A stretch of DNA of 64,000 bases from Georgenia wutianyii (GTDB taxonomy: Bacteria > Actinomycetota > Actinomycetes > Actinomycetales > Actinomycetaceae): NCBI RefSeq assembly GCF_006349365.1, contig NZ_CP040899.1:1984001-2048000 (forward strand), in the 5' to 3' direction. The notes under the pieces are model-generated. The model was not told the origin of the DNA. It saw nothing but the letters and a program-made list of their open reading frames with translations, and ran no database searches. Of the stretch, positions 44,150 through 52,407 are shown piece after piece. A program made the translations under genes and the position numbers. Each line of letters begins with the position of its first letter. Position 1 is the stretch's first letter.

Positions 44150-44820
44150 TGACCACCCGCGTCGTGCTCGCCGAGGACTCCGTCCTCCTGCGGGACGGGC
44201 TCGTCCGCCTCATCGGCGAGGGCGGGTTCACCGTCGTCGCCGCCTGCCCCGACGCCGAGACGTTCCTCGCCGCCGTCGAGGAGCACCTGCCCGAGCTCGT
44301 CGTCGTCGACGTCCGCATGCCCCCGACGTTCACCTCCGAGGGCATCCGCGCGGCGCTGGACGTGCGTGCCCGCCACCCGCGCACCGCGGTCATGGTCCTC
44401 AGCCAGTACGTCGAGGAGGACTACGCGACCGAGCTGCTCGCCGCCCGCACCACCGGGGTCGGCTACCTCCTCAAGGACCGGGTGGCCGACACCCGCGACT
44501 TCCTCGCCTCGCTGCGGGAGGTCGCCGACGGCGGCACCGTCCTGGACCCCGAGGTCGTCTCCCAGCTCCTCACCCGCGCCCGCAACGTCGACCCGCTGTC
44601 CCGGCTCACGCCGCGCGAGCGGGAGGTGCTCGGCCTCATGGCCGAGGGACGCACGAACGCCGCGATCGCCGAACGCCTGTTCATCGGCGAGGGCGCGGTC
44701 GAGAAGAACGTCTCCTCCATCTTCAGCAAGCTCGACCTCCCGCCCGCCGAGCAGGACCACCGCCGCGTGCTCGCGGTGCTCCGCTGGATCGAGCGGGACA
44801 CGACGAAAGGCCAGCGATGA
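44149..44820 (+). CDS. LuxR-type response regulator
   Basis: A 223-residue NarL-family regulator. Receiver: acidic pair VLAEDSVLLRDG, phosphoryl Asp in ELVVVDVRMPPTFTS near residue 54, Thr/Ser switch in VMVLSQYVEE and Lys in GYLLKDRV. The DNA-binding helix-turn-helix is LTPREREVLGLMAEGRTNAA and following. ATG 44149 overlaps the kinase stop by one base; GTG 44146 is an alternative. Partner of the preceding kinase by coupling and type. Confidence 0.94.
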   Translation: MTTRVVLAEDSVLLRDGLVRLIGEGGFTVVAACPDAETFLAAVEEHLPELVVVDVRMPPTFTSEGIRAALDVRARHPRTAVMVLSQYVEEDYATELLAARTTGVGYLLKDRVADTRDFLASLREVADGGTVLDPEVVSQLLTRARNVDPLSRLTPREREVLGLMAEGRTNAAIAERLFIGEGAVEKNVSSIFSKLDLPPAEQDHRRVLAVLRWIERDTTKGQR

Positions 44821-45536
44821 CCCCCTCGACCAGGAGCACGGTCCGCGTCGCCGGCTCGGTGCTCGCCCTGCTCATCGTGCTCAGCGCGGCACTGTCCGCG
44901 GCGGCCCAGGCCGCACGCACCTCGACGACGTCGACGCACGCACTGCCCGCGAACCTCACCTCCGTCGAGCTCGTCAACGAGATCGGACGGGTGCTCGTCA
45001 CGGCCGTCGACGCCACGGAGGAGCCGCGCGTCGTCCTCACCGCCACCGGCGGGTTCTCCGACCCGACGTTCGAGGTCAGCGAGTCCGGTGGTGCCGTGTC
45101 GCTCGACGGGCGCTGCCCGACGGACCAGTGGTTCGGGCCGTGCGACGTCGACTGGGAGATCTTCGTCCCCGCCGACATCGACGTCGCGGTCCGGACGGCG
45201 GTGGGTGACGTCGTCGTCACCGGTGCGGGTCGTACGGTCCGGGCCGTCTCGGAGGTGGGCTCGGTGACCGTCGCCGGCGTCCGCGCCCAGACCCTGGACG
45301 TGCAGAGCTCGGTGGGTGACGTCGTCGTCGACGTCGACGTCGCCCCGGAGCTCCTCACGGCCAGGACGTCGACCGGTGACGTCGAGGTGACCCTTCCCGC
45401 GGGGAGCACGGCCTACCAGGTCCGCTCCTCGACCTCGGTGGGCAGCGTGCGGACCCAGGTGCCGGTGGACGACGGTTCCCCGCACCGCCTCGAGCTCCTC
45501 ACCTCCGTCGGTGACGTCAGCGTCCGTACGGGCTGA
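44817..45536 (+). CDS. Exported beta-repeat (toastrack-like) protein
   Basis: A 239-residue protein with an N-terminal hydrophobic signal or anchor (about residues 9-32). The rest is a chain of short beta strands with repeating VGDVVV / VGSVTV / TGDVEV units spaced about 20 residues, the pattern of DUF4097-like 'toastrack' adhesins. Two Cys (RCPTDQWFGPC) could form a disulfide. ATG 44817 overlaps the response regulator stop by 4 bp, so all three genes form one operon. Such proteins are known as sensors or effectors in LiaFSR-like envelope stress systems; that role here is inference. Confidence 0.83.
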   Translation: MTPSTRSTVRVAGSVLALLIVLSAALSAAAQAARTSTTSTHALPANLTSVELVNEIGRVLVTAVDATEEPRVVLTATGGFSDPTFEVSESGGAVSLDGRCPTDQWFGPCDVDWEIFVPADIDVAVRTAVGDVVVTGAGRTVRAVSEVGSVTVAGVRAQTLDVQSSVGDVVVDVDVAPELLTARTSTGDVEVTLPAGSTAYQVRSSTSVGSVRTQVPVDDGSPHRLELLTSVGDVSVRTG

Positions 45537-45543
45537 CGCACGG

Positions 45544-45572
45544 GGCGCGGCCGGGGCTCCCCCGGCCGCGCC
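45544..45572. terminator. Terminator after the two-component operon
   Basis: Perfect 13-bp stem (45544-45556 with 45560-45572), 3-nt loop, ending exactly at the convergent stop at 45573. Confidence 0.75.
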
Positions 45573-46517
45573 TCAGCCGGTGGCGCCGGAGCAGGCGTCG
45601 ACCAGTCGCCGCAGCGAGGACTCCAGGCCCCACCGCTCGGCGAGCACGAGCAGCGCCTCGCCGTCCGCGGGGACCTCGGTGAGGTCCCCGCGGTCCTGCG
45701 CCACCGGCGCGTCGCGCGCGACCTGGACGACGGTGGGCGCGACCGCGAGGTAGCCGGCCGCGTCGAGGATGCGCCGGCGCTGCGTCGCGGACATCGCCGA
45801 CCCGCGGTCCTGCGCCGCCGCGACGATGCCCTCGAGCGTGCCGAACTGGCGCAGCAGGCTCGCGGCGGTCTTCTCCCCGATGCCGGCCACGCCGGGCAGC
45901 CCGTCGCTGGGGTCCCCGCGCAGGGTGGCCATGTCGGCGTACGCCTGCCCGCCGCTCACGCCGTACTTCTCGGCCAGCCACGCCTCGTCGATGCGGACCG
46001 GCTCCTTCGACCCGCGGACCGGGTAGAGGACGGCCACCCCCGCGGCGTCGTCCACGAGCTGGAAGAGGTCGCGGTCCCCCGTCATGACGAGGACCTCGGG
46101 GGCGCGCTCGACCGCGGCGACCTCGCGGGCCACGAGGGTGCCGATGACGTCGTCGGCCTCGTAGCCGGGCGAGCCGAGGCGCGGGATGCCGAGGGCGGCG
46201 AGGACGTCGACGATGACCGGCACCTGGGCGGTGAGCGCGGCGGGGACCTCCTCGCCGCCGTCGTCGGCGAGCCGGTGCTCCTTGTAGGAGGGGATGGCCT
46301 CCACGCGGAAGGCCGGGCGCCAGTCGTCGTCCCAGCAGGCGACGACGCGCGCGGGCCGGTGCGTGGTGACGAGCCGCGCGATCGCGTCGAGGAAGCCGCG
46401 CACGGCGTTGACGGGCGTGCCGTCCGGAGCGGTCATCGTGTCCGGCAGGGCGAAGAACGCCCGGAAGTACATCGAGGCGGAGTCGAGCAGAAGCAGCGGT
46501 CCCGGCTGGTCACTCAT
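45573..46517 (-). CDS. 5'-3' exonuclease (PolA-N / FEN-like)
   Basis: A 314-residue stand-alone flap/5' exonuclease. It starts with the acidic LLLLDSASMYFRAFF (first metal Asp), then PARVVACWDDDWRPAFR, PGYEADDVIGTL, LVMTGDRDLFQLV and the helix-hairpin-helix DGLPGVAGIGEKTAASLLRQ, which supply the catalytic acids and DNA contacts. There is no polymerase domain. A second copy beside full PolA is common in actinobacteria and is tied to RNA-primer removal or repair. The ribosome site GGGAGG lies 9 nt before ATG 46517. Confidence 0.93.
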   Translation of the reverse strand: MSDQPGPLLLLDSASMYFRAFFALPDTMTAPDGTPVNAVRGFLDAIARLVTTHRPARVVACWDDDWRPAFRVEAIPSYKEHRLADDGGEEVPAALTAQVPVIVDVLAALGIPRLGSPGYEADDVIGTLVAREVAAVERAPEVLVMTGDRDLFQLVDDAAGVAVLYPVRGSKEPVRIDEAWLAEKYGVSGGQAYADMATLRGDPSDGLPGVAGIGEKTAASLLRQFGTLEGIVAAAQDRGSAMSATQRRRILDAAGYLAVAPTVVQVARDAPVAQDRGDLTEVPADGEALLVLAERWGLESSLRRLVDACSGATG

Positions 46518-46598
46518 GGGGCGATCCTCCCAGACAGGTGCTGCACAACGTGGCGGGTCGCACGTCCCCAGCGGCCCGGTTGGCCCGGTTTGCGGTCA

Positions 46599-46604
46599 TA
46601 TGCT
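46599..46604 (+). promoter_or_regulatory. -10 hexamer TATGCT, leaderless start at 46612
   Basis: TATGCT ends 7 nt before ATG 46612, choosing this start over several upstream in-frame codons. Confidence 0.6.
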
Positions 46605-46611
46605 GGCTGTC

Positions 46612-47055
46612 ATGCACTCCGACGACATCATCAACTTCCACACGCGCAAGTGGATCCGCCCCGAGGACCTCAACGCCAACGGCACCCTCTTCGGCGGCAG
46701 CCTCCTGCGGTGGATCGACGAGGAGGCGGCCATCTACGCGATGATCCAGCTCGGCAACGAGCGGGTCGTCACCAAGTACATGTCGGAGATCAACTTCCTC
46801 AGCTCGGCGACGCAGGGCGACATCGTCGAGATGGGCCTGCGCGCGGTGCGCTTCGGGACCACCTCCCTGACGATGCGCGCCGAGGTGCGCAACCTCTTCA
46901 CCCGCCACAGCATCCTCACCATCGAGTCGATCGTCTTCGTCAACCTCGACGAGGAGTGGCGCCCCGCGCCGCACGGGCGCACGGGGATCACCTTCGACCG
47001 CGACCGCATCCCCGAGCGGCTGCGCCCCGCGCTCCACGAACCGCGCCCGCGCTGA
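46612..47055 (+). CDS. Hotdog-fold acyl-CoA thioesterase
   Basis: A 147-residue single hotdog domain that hydrolyses acyl-CoA. Motifs are LNANGTLFGGSLLRWIDEEA, with the Gly-rich turn and catalytic Asp, and VVTKYMSEINFLSSATQGDI and GTTSLTMRAEVRN. It fits the YciA/BACH group (PF03061), acting on short to long acyl-CoAs. Start ATG 46612 (MHSDDIINFHT) follows the promoter hexamer. Its stop is one base from the PHP gene stop on the other strand. Confidence 0.88.
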   Translation: MHSDDIINFHTRKWIRPEDLNANGTLFGGSLLRWIDEEAAIYAMIQLGNERVVTKYMSEINFLSSATQGDIVEMGLRAVRFGTTSLTMRAEVRNLFTRHSILTIESIVFVNLDEEWRPAPHGRTGITFDRDRIPERLRPALHEPRPR

Positions 47056-47056
47056 G

Positions 47057-48070
47057 TCAGCGGCTCGTCCAGGCGAGCAGGTCGGCGAGCGGAAGTGCGT
47101 TGACCACCCGGTCGCGCGCCACGCCCGCCTGCGCCGCCCGGGCGCAGCCGTGGTCGAGGAACTCGAGCTGGCCCGGCGCGTGCGCGTCGGTGTCGATCGC
47201 GACCCGGCAGCCGAGCTCGACGACGCGGTCGAGCAGCCGGGTGGGCGGGTCGAGCCGTTCCGGGCGGGAGTTGAGCTCGACGGCGACGTCGTTGTCCAGG
47301 CACGCGCCGAAGACGGTGTCGGCGTCGAAGTCCGACTCCGGCCGGGTGCCCCGGCCCCCGGTGACCAGCCGTCCGGTGCAGTGCCCGAGGACGTCGACGA
47401 GCGGGTGCTCGACGGCGGTGACCATCCGGCGCGTCATCGCCGCCCTGTCCATCCGCAGCTTGGAGTGGACGCTGGCGACGACGACGTCGAGCCGGGCGAG
47501 CAGCTCCGGCTCCTGGTCCAGCCCGCCGTCCTCGAGGATGTCGACCTCGATCCCGGTGAGCAGACGGAAGGGGGCGAGCTCCTCGTTGAGCCGGGCGACG
47601 ACGTCGAGCTGCTCCCGCAGCCGCTCGGGTGACAGCCCGCGGGCGACGGTGAGGCGCGGTGAGTGGTCGGTGAGCGCGAGGTACTCGTGGCCCAGGTCGA
47701 TCGCGGCGCGGACCATGGCGAGGATCGGGGTGCCGCCGTCGGACCAGTCGGAGTGGGCGTGGAGGTCCCCGCGCAGCCAGCCGCGCACCTCCTGCCCGCC
47801 CTCGGCGAGCGGCGTGCCCGCGCGTGACTCGAGCTCGGCGAGGTAGGCGGGGACGGCGCCGCGCGCCGCCTCCTGGGCGACCGCCGCCGTCTTGGGGCCG
47901 ACGTCGCGCAGCTCGCTGAGCGTGCCGGCCGCGAGGCGCCGCTCGAGCTCACCCGCGTCCAGCCCTGCGAGGCGGGCCGCGGCCCTGCGGAAGGCCGTGG
48001 CACGGCGGGCCTCGGCCCGCTCCCGCTCGAGGAGGTAGGCCACGCGTTCGAGTGCCGCGACGGGGTCCAT
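47057..48070 (-). CDS. PHP-domain phosphoesterase with helix-hairpin-helix start
   Basis: A 337-residue protein of the PolX/YcdX type. An N-terminal helical region contains ELRDVGPKTAAVAQEA, an HhH DNA-binding element (about residues 52-68). The PHP domain follows from about residue 97: DLHAHSDWSDGG, LALTDHS, LTGIEVDILEDG, VVASVHSKL, VDVLGHCTG and VAIDTDAHAPG. These give all three metal sites. It equals the N- and C-parts of PolX without the polymerase. A role in DNA end processing is inferred. ATG 48070 has a TAGCCT promoter at 7 nt. Confidence 0.9.
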   Translation of the reverse strand: MDPVAALERVAYLLERERAEARRATAFRRAAARLAGLDAGELERRLAAGTLSELRDVGPKTAAVAQEAARGAVPAYLAELESRAGTPLAEGGQEVRGWLRGDLHAHSDWSDGGTPILAMVRAAIDLGHEYLALTDHSPRLTVARGLSPERLREQLDVVARLNEELAPFRLLTGIEVDILEDGGLDQEPELLARLDVVVASVHSKLRMDRAAMTRRMVTAVEHPLVDVLGHCTGRLVTGGRGTRPESDFDADTVFGACLDNDVAVELNSRPERLDPPTRLLDRVVELGCRVAIDTDAHAPGQLEFLDHGCARAAQAGVARDRVVNALPLADLLAWTSR

Positions 48071-48077
48071 CCGCGGA

Positions 48078-48083
48078 AGGCTA
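48078..48083 (-). promoter_or_regulatory. -10 hexamer TAGCCT for the PHP gene
   Basis: Minus-strand TAGCCT ends 7 nt before ATG 48070. Confidence 0.6.
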
Positions 48084-48133
48084 CGACGACGCGGCCGGCC
48101 GCGCCCGGTGTCGGTCGGGGGCGGTGCGCTGGG

Positions 48134-49078
48134 CTACCGGGCCTGGCGGCGTTCGGCAGCCCGGCCGAGCGCGTCGATCCCGAGGACGAGCGCCAGGCCG
48201 GCGACGGCGAGCAGCACCGGCACGAGGACCGGGCCGGAGGGCGCCGCGAGGTCCGTGCTGTCCAGCCCGCTCGGCCACGGCCACAGGATCCGCAGGGACC
48301 CGAGCATGAGCCCGATGAGGCCCGCGAGGACGACGTCGTGGTGGTGGTCGAGGAGCCAGGTGAGGAGGGAGGAGAACGCCGCGAGACCGACCGCGCAGCC
48401 CAGGAGGAAGGCGAGCAGCAGCCCGATCTCGCGCTCGTTGACCGCCCCGAGGACCTGGGTGTACATCCCGAGGAGCACGAGGATGAACGAGCCGCTGATC
48501 CCGGGGAGGATCATCGCGCAGATCGCGACGGCGCCGGCGAGGAAGAACACCCACCAGGGCCGGGTGGCCACCTCGGCGCCCGAGGCGTGGGTGGTGTCCT
48601 GCAGGCCGAGGAAGAGGAAGAACAGCAGGCCGGCGACGAGCGCGACGACGACGAGCCGCCCGCTGGGCCGGCGCACGAGCTTCCACGAGACGAGCACGGC
48701 GCCGGCGATGAGCCCGAAGAAGAGCCCGGCCATCGCCTGCGGCTCCTCGGCGAGCAGCCGCTCCAGCGGGCCGGACAGGAGCAGGACGGCCGCGCCGATG
48801 CCGACGAGCAGGCTGAGCACCCACACCCAGGGCACCGCGGCCAGCCGCCGGCCGGTCTCACGCAGGTCGCCCCGCGCGAGCGCGGCGACCGACGAGGCCG
48901 CGGTGGCGATGGCGTGGACGAGCCGCTCGTAGATGCCGAGGACGAGGGCGACCGTGCCACCGGAGACGCCCGGCACGATGTCGGCCGAGCCCATGAGGAA
49001 CCCGCGGACCACCTGGAGCACCGGCTGGGCCGGGCCGGTGGGGTCGCGGGCCTCGCCGCGGGGCGGGTCAGCGGGCAT
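48134..49078 (-). CDS. DUF368 membrane protein (polyprenyl-phosphate transporter family)
   Basis: A 314-residue protein with about eight membrane helices. The two family repeats are clear: VRGFLMGSADIVPGVSGGTV near residue 21 and CAMILPGISGSFILVLLGMY near 190. Proteins of this family have been described as undecaprenyl-phosphate flippases (PopT) recycling the cell-wall lipid carrier; that job is likely here, not proven. The ATG at 49078 overlaps the preceding LLM gene by 11 bp, which suggests coupling. Confidence 0.9.
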   Translation of the reverse strand: MPADPPRGEARDPTGPAQPVLQVVRGFLMGSADIVPGVSGGTVALVLGIYERLVHAIATAASSVAALARGDLRETGRRLAAVPWVWVLSLLVGIGAAVLLLSGPLERLLAEEPQAMAGLFFGLIAGAVLVSWKLVRRPSGRLVVVALVAGLLFFLFLGLQDTTHASGAEVATRPWWVFFLAGAVAICAMILPGISGSFILVLLGMYTQVLGAVNEREIGLLLAFLLGCAVGLAAFSSLLTWLLDHHHDVVLAGLIGLMLGSLRILWPWPSGLDSTDLAAPSGPVLVPVLLAVAGLALVLGIDALGRAAERRQAR

Positions 49079-49838
49079 CGCGCCACGCGATCCACTCGTG
49101 GAGGGTCGAGAGGTCGTAGTCGGGGCCGCTGGCCGAGACGGTGAAGAGGGTCGCACCCGCCGCGACGAGCCCCTCGCCGATCTCGCCCGGGTTGCCGCGC
49201 ACCGCCACCGACCGCTCGATCTCGCCCGGGTCGCGCCCGACGTCGGCGCAGTGCGCGTCGAGGACCGCGCTCTTGTGCCGCAGGGTCTCGAGGTCGGCGA
49301 AGCCGTGCCAGATGGCGGCGTGCTCGGCGGTGTACCGCAGCGTCTTGCGCTCCCCGCCGCCGCCGATGAGCACCGGGATGTCGCGGGTGGGCGCGGGGTT
49401 GAGCCGTGCCCAGCGCTCCTTGATCCGGGGCAGTGCGTGGGAGAGGTCGGCGAGCCGTGAGCCGGCGGTGCCGAACTCGTAGCCGTACTCGGTGTAGTCC
49501 CGCTCGAACCAGCCCGCCCCGATCCCGAGGATGAGCCGCCCGCCGCTGATGTGGTCGACCGTGCGGGCCATGTCGGCCAGCAGGTCGGGGTTGCGGTAGC
49601 TGTTGCACGTGACGAGGGCGCCGATCTCCACGCGGCTCGTCTGCTCGGCCCACGCCCCGAGCATCGTCCAGCACTCGAAGTGCTTTCCGTCCGGGTCACC
49701 GCTCAGCGGGAAGAAGTGGTCCCAGTTGAAGACGACGTCGGCCCCGGCGTCCTCGGCGCGCAGGACGGCGTCGCGGAGCTGGGCGTAGTCGGCGTGCTGG
49801 GGCTGGAGCTGGACGGCGATGCGTACGGGTCGGGTCAT
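49068..49838 (-). CDS. LLM-class F420- or flavin-dependent oxidoreductase
   Basis: A 256-residue TIM-barrel protein of the luciferase-like monooxygenase class. Typical pieces are VRIAVQLQPQHADY, VVFNWDHFFPLSG, IGALVTCNSYRNP, LILGIGAGWFERDYTEYGYEFG and IPVLIGGGGERKTL. The Gly-rich segment fits F420 binding in actinobacteria. Substrate is unknown. ATG 49838 has no hexamer at the usual spacing. It is followed by and overlaps the DUF368 gene. Confidence 0.88.
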   Translation of the reverse strand: MTRPVRIAVQLQPQHADYAQLRDAVLRAEDAGADVVFNWDHFFPLSGDPDGKHFECWTMLGAWAEQTSRVEIGALVTCNSYRNPDLLADMARTVDHISGGRLILGIGAGWFERDYTEYGYEFGTAGSRLADLSHALPRIKERWARLNPAPTRDIPVLIGGGGERKTLRYTAEHAAIWHGFADLETLRHKSAVLDAHCADVGRDPGEIERSVAVRGNPGEIGEGLVAAGATLFTVSASGPDYDLSTLHEWIAWRDAR

Positions 49839-49893
49839 GCCCCTATCGTGCAGCAGCCGTTCTCGGTGCGCAGGTGACAGCGACGGCGCCGGC

Positions 49894-50691
49894 TCACCCC
49901 TCGTCGTCGTCCTGGGGCTCGGTGAGCCGGGCCTGGGTGGCCGCCTTGACCCGCTCGGGCAGTGCCTTGGACGCGCGTGACATCAGGGTGTTGCGCACCG
50001 TCGAGCCGACGACGGCGTCGTCCTTGCCGGCGAGCATCGCGGCGACGCCGTCGCGGGCGACCTCGGCCGGGTCGTCCTTGTTCTCGCTGCGCCCGACGCG
50101 GGTGTCCTCCATGCCGGCGCGCTCGAAGAACTCGGTGTCGGTGGGCCCGGGCATCATCGTCGTCACGGTGACCCCGGTGTCCTTGAGCTCGTAGCGGACG
50201 GACTGCGCGAAGTTGAGCGCGAAGGCCTTCGAGGCGCTGTAGGTCGCGTAGTACGGGCCGGGCATCATGCTCGTCACCGAGCCGGTGACCAGGAGCCGTC
50301 CGCGCCCGGCGGCGACCATGCGCGGCAGCAGCCGCTTGGCGAGGTGGACGACGGAGGTGACGTTGAGGGCGATGAGGTCGAGGTCGGCGTCGAGGTCCGT
50401 CTCGACGAAGGGACCGCCCACGGCCACGCCCGCGTTGAGGACGAGGGCGTCGACGTCGCGGTCCCCCACCGCGGCGACGAGGTCCTCGACGCCGTCGTAG
50501 GTGGCGAGGTCCGCCTGGAGCGCCTCGACGGTGAGGCTGGGGACGTCGAACTGCGCCTCCTGCACCGCCGGGTCCTCCGCGCACAGGAGGAGGTCGTAGC
50601 CCTCCTGGGCCAGGACGTGGGCGATCTCGCGGCCGATGCCGCTGGAGGCGCCGGTGACGACGGCGAAGGGGCGGGTGCTGGGTGCTGCCAT
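49894..50691 (-). CDS. Short-chain dehydrogenase/reductase
   Basis: A 265-residue Rossmann enzyme. Cofactor loop AVVTGASSGIGREIAHVL (about residues 12-29), the NAG motif LVLNAGVAVG, catalytic Ser in VTGSVTSMMP and the YSASKAF pair (Tyr and Lys) near 157-163. The acidic residue after strand 2 (LLCAEDP) suggests NAD rather than NADP, with low certainty. Start ATG 50691; an open upstream extension to 50778 is not needed. Substrate unknown. Confidence 0.92.
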   Translation of the reverse strand: MAAPSTRPFAVVTGASSGIGREIAHVLAQEGYDLLLCAEDPAVQEAQFDVPSLTVEALQADLATYDGVEDLVAAVGDRDVDALVLNAGVAVGGPFVETDLDADLDLIALNVTSVVHLAKRLLPRMVAAGRGRLLVTGSVTSMMPGPYYATYSASKAFALNFAQSVRYELKDTGVTVTTMMPGPTDTEFFERAGMEDTRVGRSENKDDPAEVARDGVAAMLAGKDDAVVGSTVRNTLMSRASKALPERVKAATQARLTEPQDDDEG

Positions 50692-50861
50692 GGGTCCTCC
50701 CGGGGTTCGTGGGTCACACCGTAGGCGCGGTGCCGCCCGTCCGCGCGGCCGGGGCGCTGCGTCCACAGGCTTGTCCACTGGTTGTGCACAACCGCGTCAG
50801 CATCGCGCCATTTCCTCCGTCCGGTGTGCGACGGGTGGGGCTGCGGCCGCACACTGGCGCC

Positions 50862-51740
50862 ATGAGTGCTGTCGCAGAGGCCCGTCGGCGACTGGGCGAC
50901 GTCCTGCTCTCCCGGGTGGCCGGCCCGGAGGCGCACACCGCCCGTCGCCGCATCCACGGGGAGCCCGGCCCGCGCTGGTTCGGGCCCGAGGACCCGATCC
51001 AGCGGGTGCACGGGGACGCCTCGATGTACGTCGGCGGGCTGCGCGCACTGCTGCTGCAGTCCCTCCACCCGCTCGCGATGGCGGCGGTGGCCCAGCACTC
51101 GGACTACCGGTCCGACCCGTGGGGCCGCCTCGCCCGCACGAGCACGTTCATCGCCGAGACCACCTACGCACGCACCGAGGACGCGGAGCGGGCGATCGCC
51201 GTCGTCCGCGCGGTGCACCGGTACGTGAGCGGCACGACGACCGACGGCCGCCCCTACCGCGCCGACGACCCCCACCTCCTCACCTGGGTGCACGTCGCCG
51301 AGATCGACAGCTTCCTCACCGCGCACCAGATCTTCGGACGCCGCCCGCTCGACGAGGCGGACATCGACGCCTACGTGGCCCAGACCGCCGGGGTGGCGCG
51401 CCGACTGGGCGGGGAGCGCGTCCCGACGACGCACGCCGAGCTCCGGGAGACGCTCGAGCGCTACCGCCCCGAGCTCGAGCAGACCCCCGAGGCGCTGGAG
51501 GCGGCCGAGTTCCTCCTCCACCGCCCGCCGATCACCGGCGCCGCCCGGTTCGGCTACGCCCTCATCGGGCGGGCGGCCGTCGCCACCCTGCCACCCTGGG
51601 CGCGTGAGCCGCTGCGACTGGACGGCAGGCGAAGCGTCACCGGGGGACGCCTCGCCGGGCACGTCGCGACGCGGAGCCTGCGCTGGGCGCTCGGCGGGAT
51701 CGACCCGGTGGACACCCCCACTCCCGACTCACCCCACTGA
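50862..51740 (+). CDS. DUF2236 / MpaB-type oxygenase family protein
   Basis: A 292-residue alpha-helical protein of the oxygenase MpaB / latex-clearing-like family. Conserved parts include MYVGGLRALLLQSLHPLAMA, AQHSDYRSDPWGRLARTSTF and DDPHLLTWVHVAEIDSFL, which supply the His and Arg residues for heme b binding in studied members. The chemistry of this member is unknown. ATG 50862 follows a region that is open but has no homology upstream. It is divergent from the SDR gene by 170 bp. Confidence 0.87.
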   Translation: MSAVAEARRRLGDVLLSRVAGPEAHTARRRIHGEPGPRWFGPEDPIQRVHGDASMYVGGLRALLLQSLHPLAMAAVAQHSDYRSDPWGRLARTSTFIAETTYARTEDAERAIAVVRAVHRYVSGTTTDGRPYRADDPHLLTWVHVAEIDSFLTAHQIFGRRPLDEADIDAYVAQTAGVARRLGGERVPTTHAELRETLERYRPELEQTPEALEAAEFLLHRPPITGAARFGYALIGRAAVATLPPWAREPLRLDGRRSVTGGRLAGHVATRSLRWALGGIDPVDTPTPDSPH

Positions 51741-51758
51741 CCCGCCCGGCGGGCGGCG

Positions 51759-52340
51759 TCAGGTCAGCTGCAGCGTCGTGATGCAGGTCGGGTCCTCGGC
51801 GCCGGTGCCGATCGGGACCTGGCCGGTGAGGCCGTCGTGGCTCACCTCGAGGGTCCCCTCGAAGCCACGGGGCAGCCAGTAGCCGGCGAACCCGTTGGCG
51901 AACGTCGTCACCGTCTCCTCGACGAGGACCTCACCGTCGCTCGACGTCAGGGTGACCTCGATGTCCTCCTCGACCAGCTCGCCCTGACAACTGGTGAGCG
52001 AGTGGAAGTAGCACTCGTGGGTCGCCTCGACGTAGGGGGCGAACGACACGTAGAACTCCTCGGCGGGCAGCTCGACGGTGATCTCGTCGGTGCCGTCGCC
52101 GAGGACGAGCTCCTCGGCGCGGACCGAGGCCATGAGGTCGGCCGGCCGGTCGGCACCGCCGAGGCGGTCGAGGTGGTCGACCATCTCCTTGCCGCTCATG
52201 CCGTCGAGGCCGTGCTCGCTGAGGAGCGGCGCCGTCGCGGTCGCGGGCGCATCCTCGGGGGACGCGTCGTCCGCCGGGGAGCAGGCGGCGAGCAGGAGCA
52301 GGAGGGCGGCGGCTGCTGCCGTGGGCCGGATTCGAGGCAT
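51759..52340 (-). CDS. CueP-family periplasmic copper-binding lipoprotein
   Basis: A 193-residue lipoprotein. The signal ends in lipobox LAAC (Cys near residue 23). The conserved core begins LLSEHGLDGMSGKEMVDHLD and continues with DRPADLMASVRAEELVLGDG, EFYVSFAPYVEATHECYFHS and DDPTCITTLQLT. The ECYFHSLTSCQGEL motif with two Cys and one His, plus the C-terminal Cys, are the CueP copper ligands. CueP stores or reduces copper outside the cell membrane. No copper ATPase or CsoR/CueR gene is adjacent. Confidence 0.88.
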   Translation of the reverse strand: MPRIRPTAAAAALLLLLAACSPADDASPEDAPATATAPLLSEHGLDGMSGKEMVDHLDRLGGADRPADLMASVRAEELVLGDGTDEITVELPAEEFYVSFAPYVEATHECYFHSLTSCQGELVEEDIEVTLTSSDGEVLVEETVTTFANGFAGYWLPRGFEGTLEVSHDGLTGQVPIGTGAEDPTCITTLQLT

Positions 52341-52407
52341 ATGTCCACCCTGCCCGACGCGCGCCGCTCCCGTCACGGGTCCTAGGTCCTGCGGTGAGCG
52401 ACCTGGC

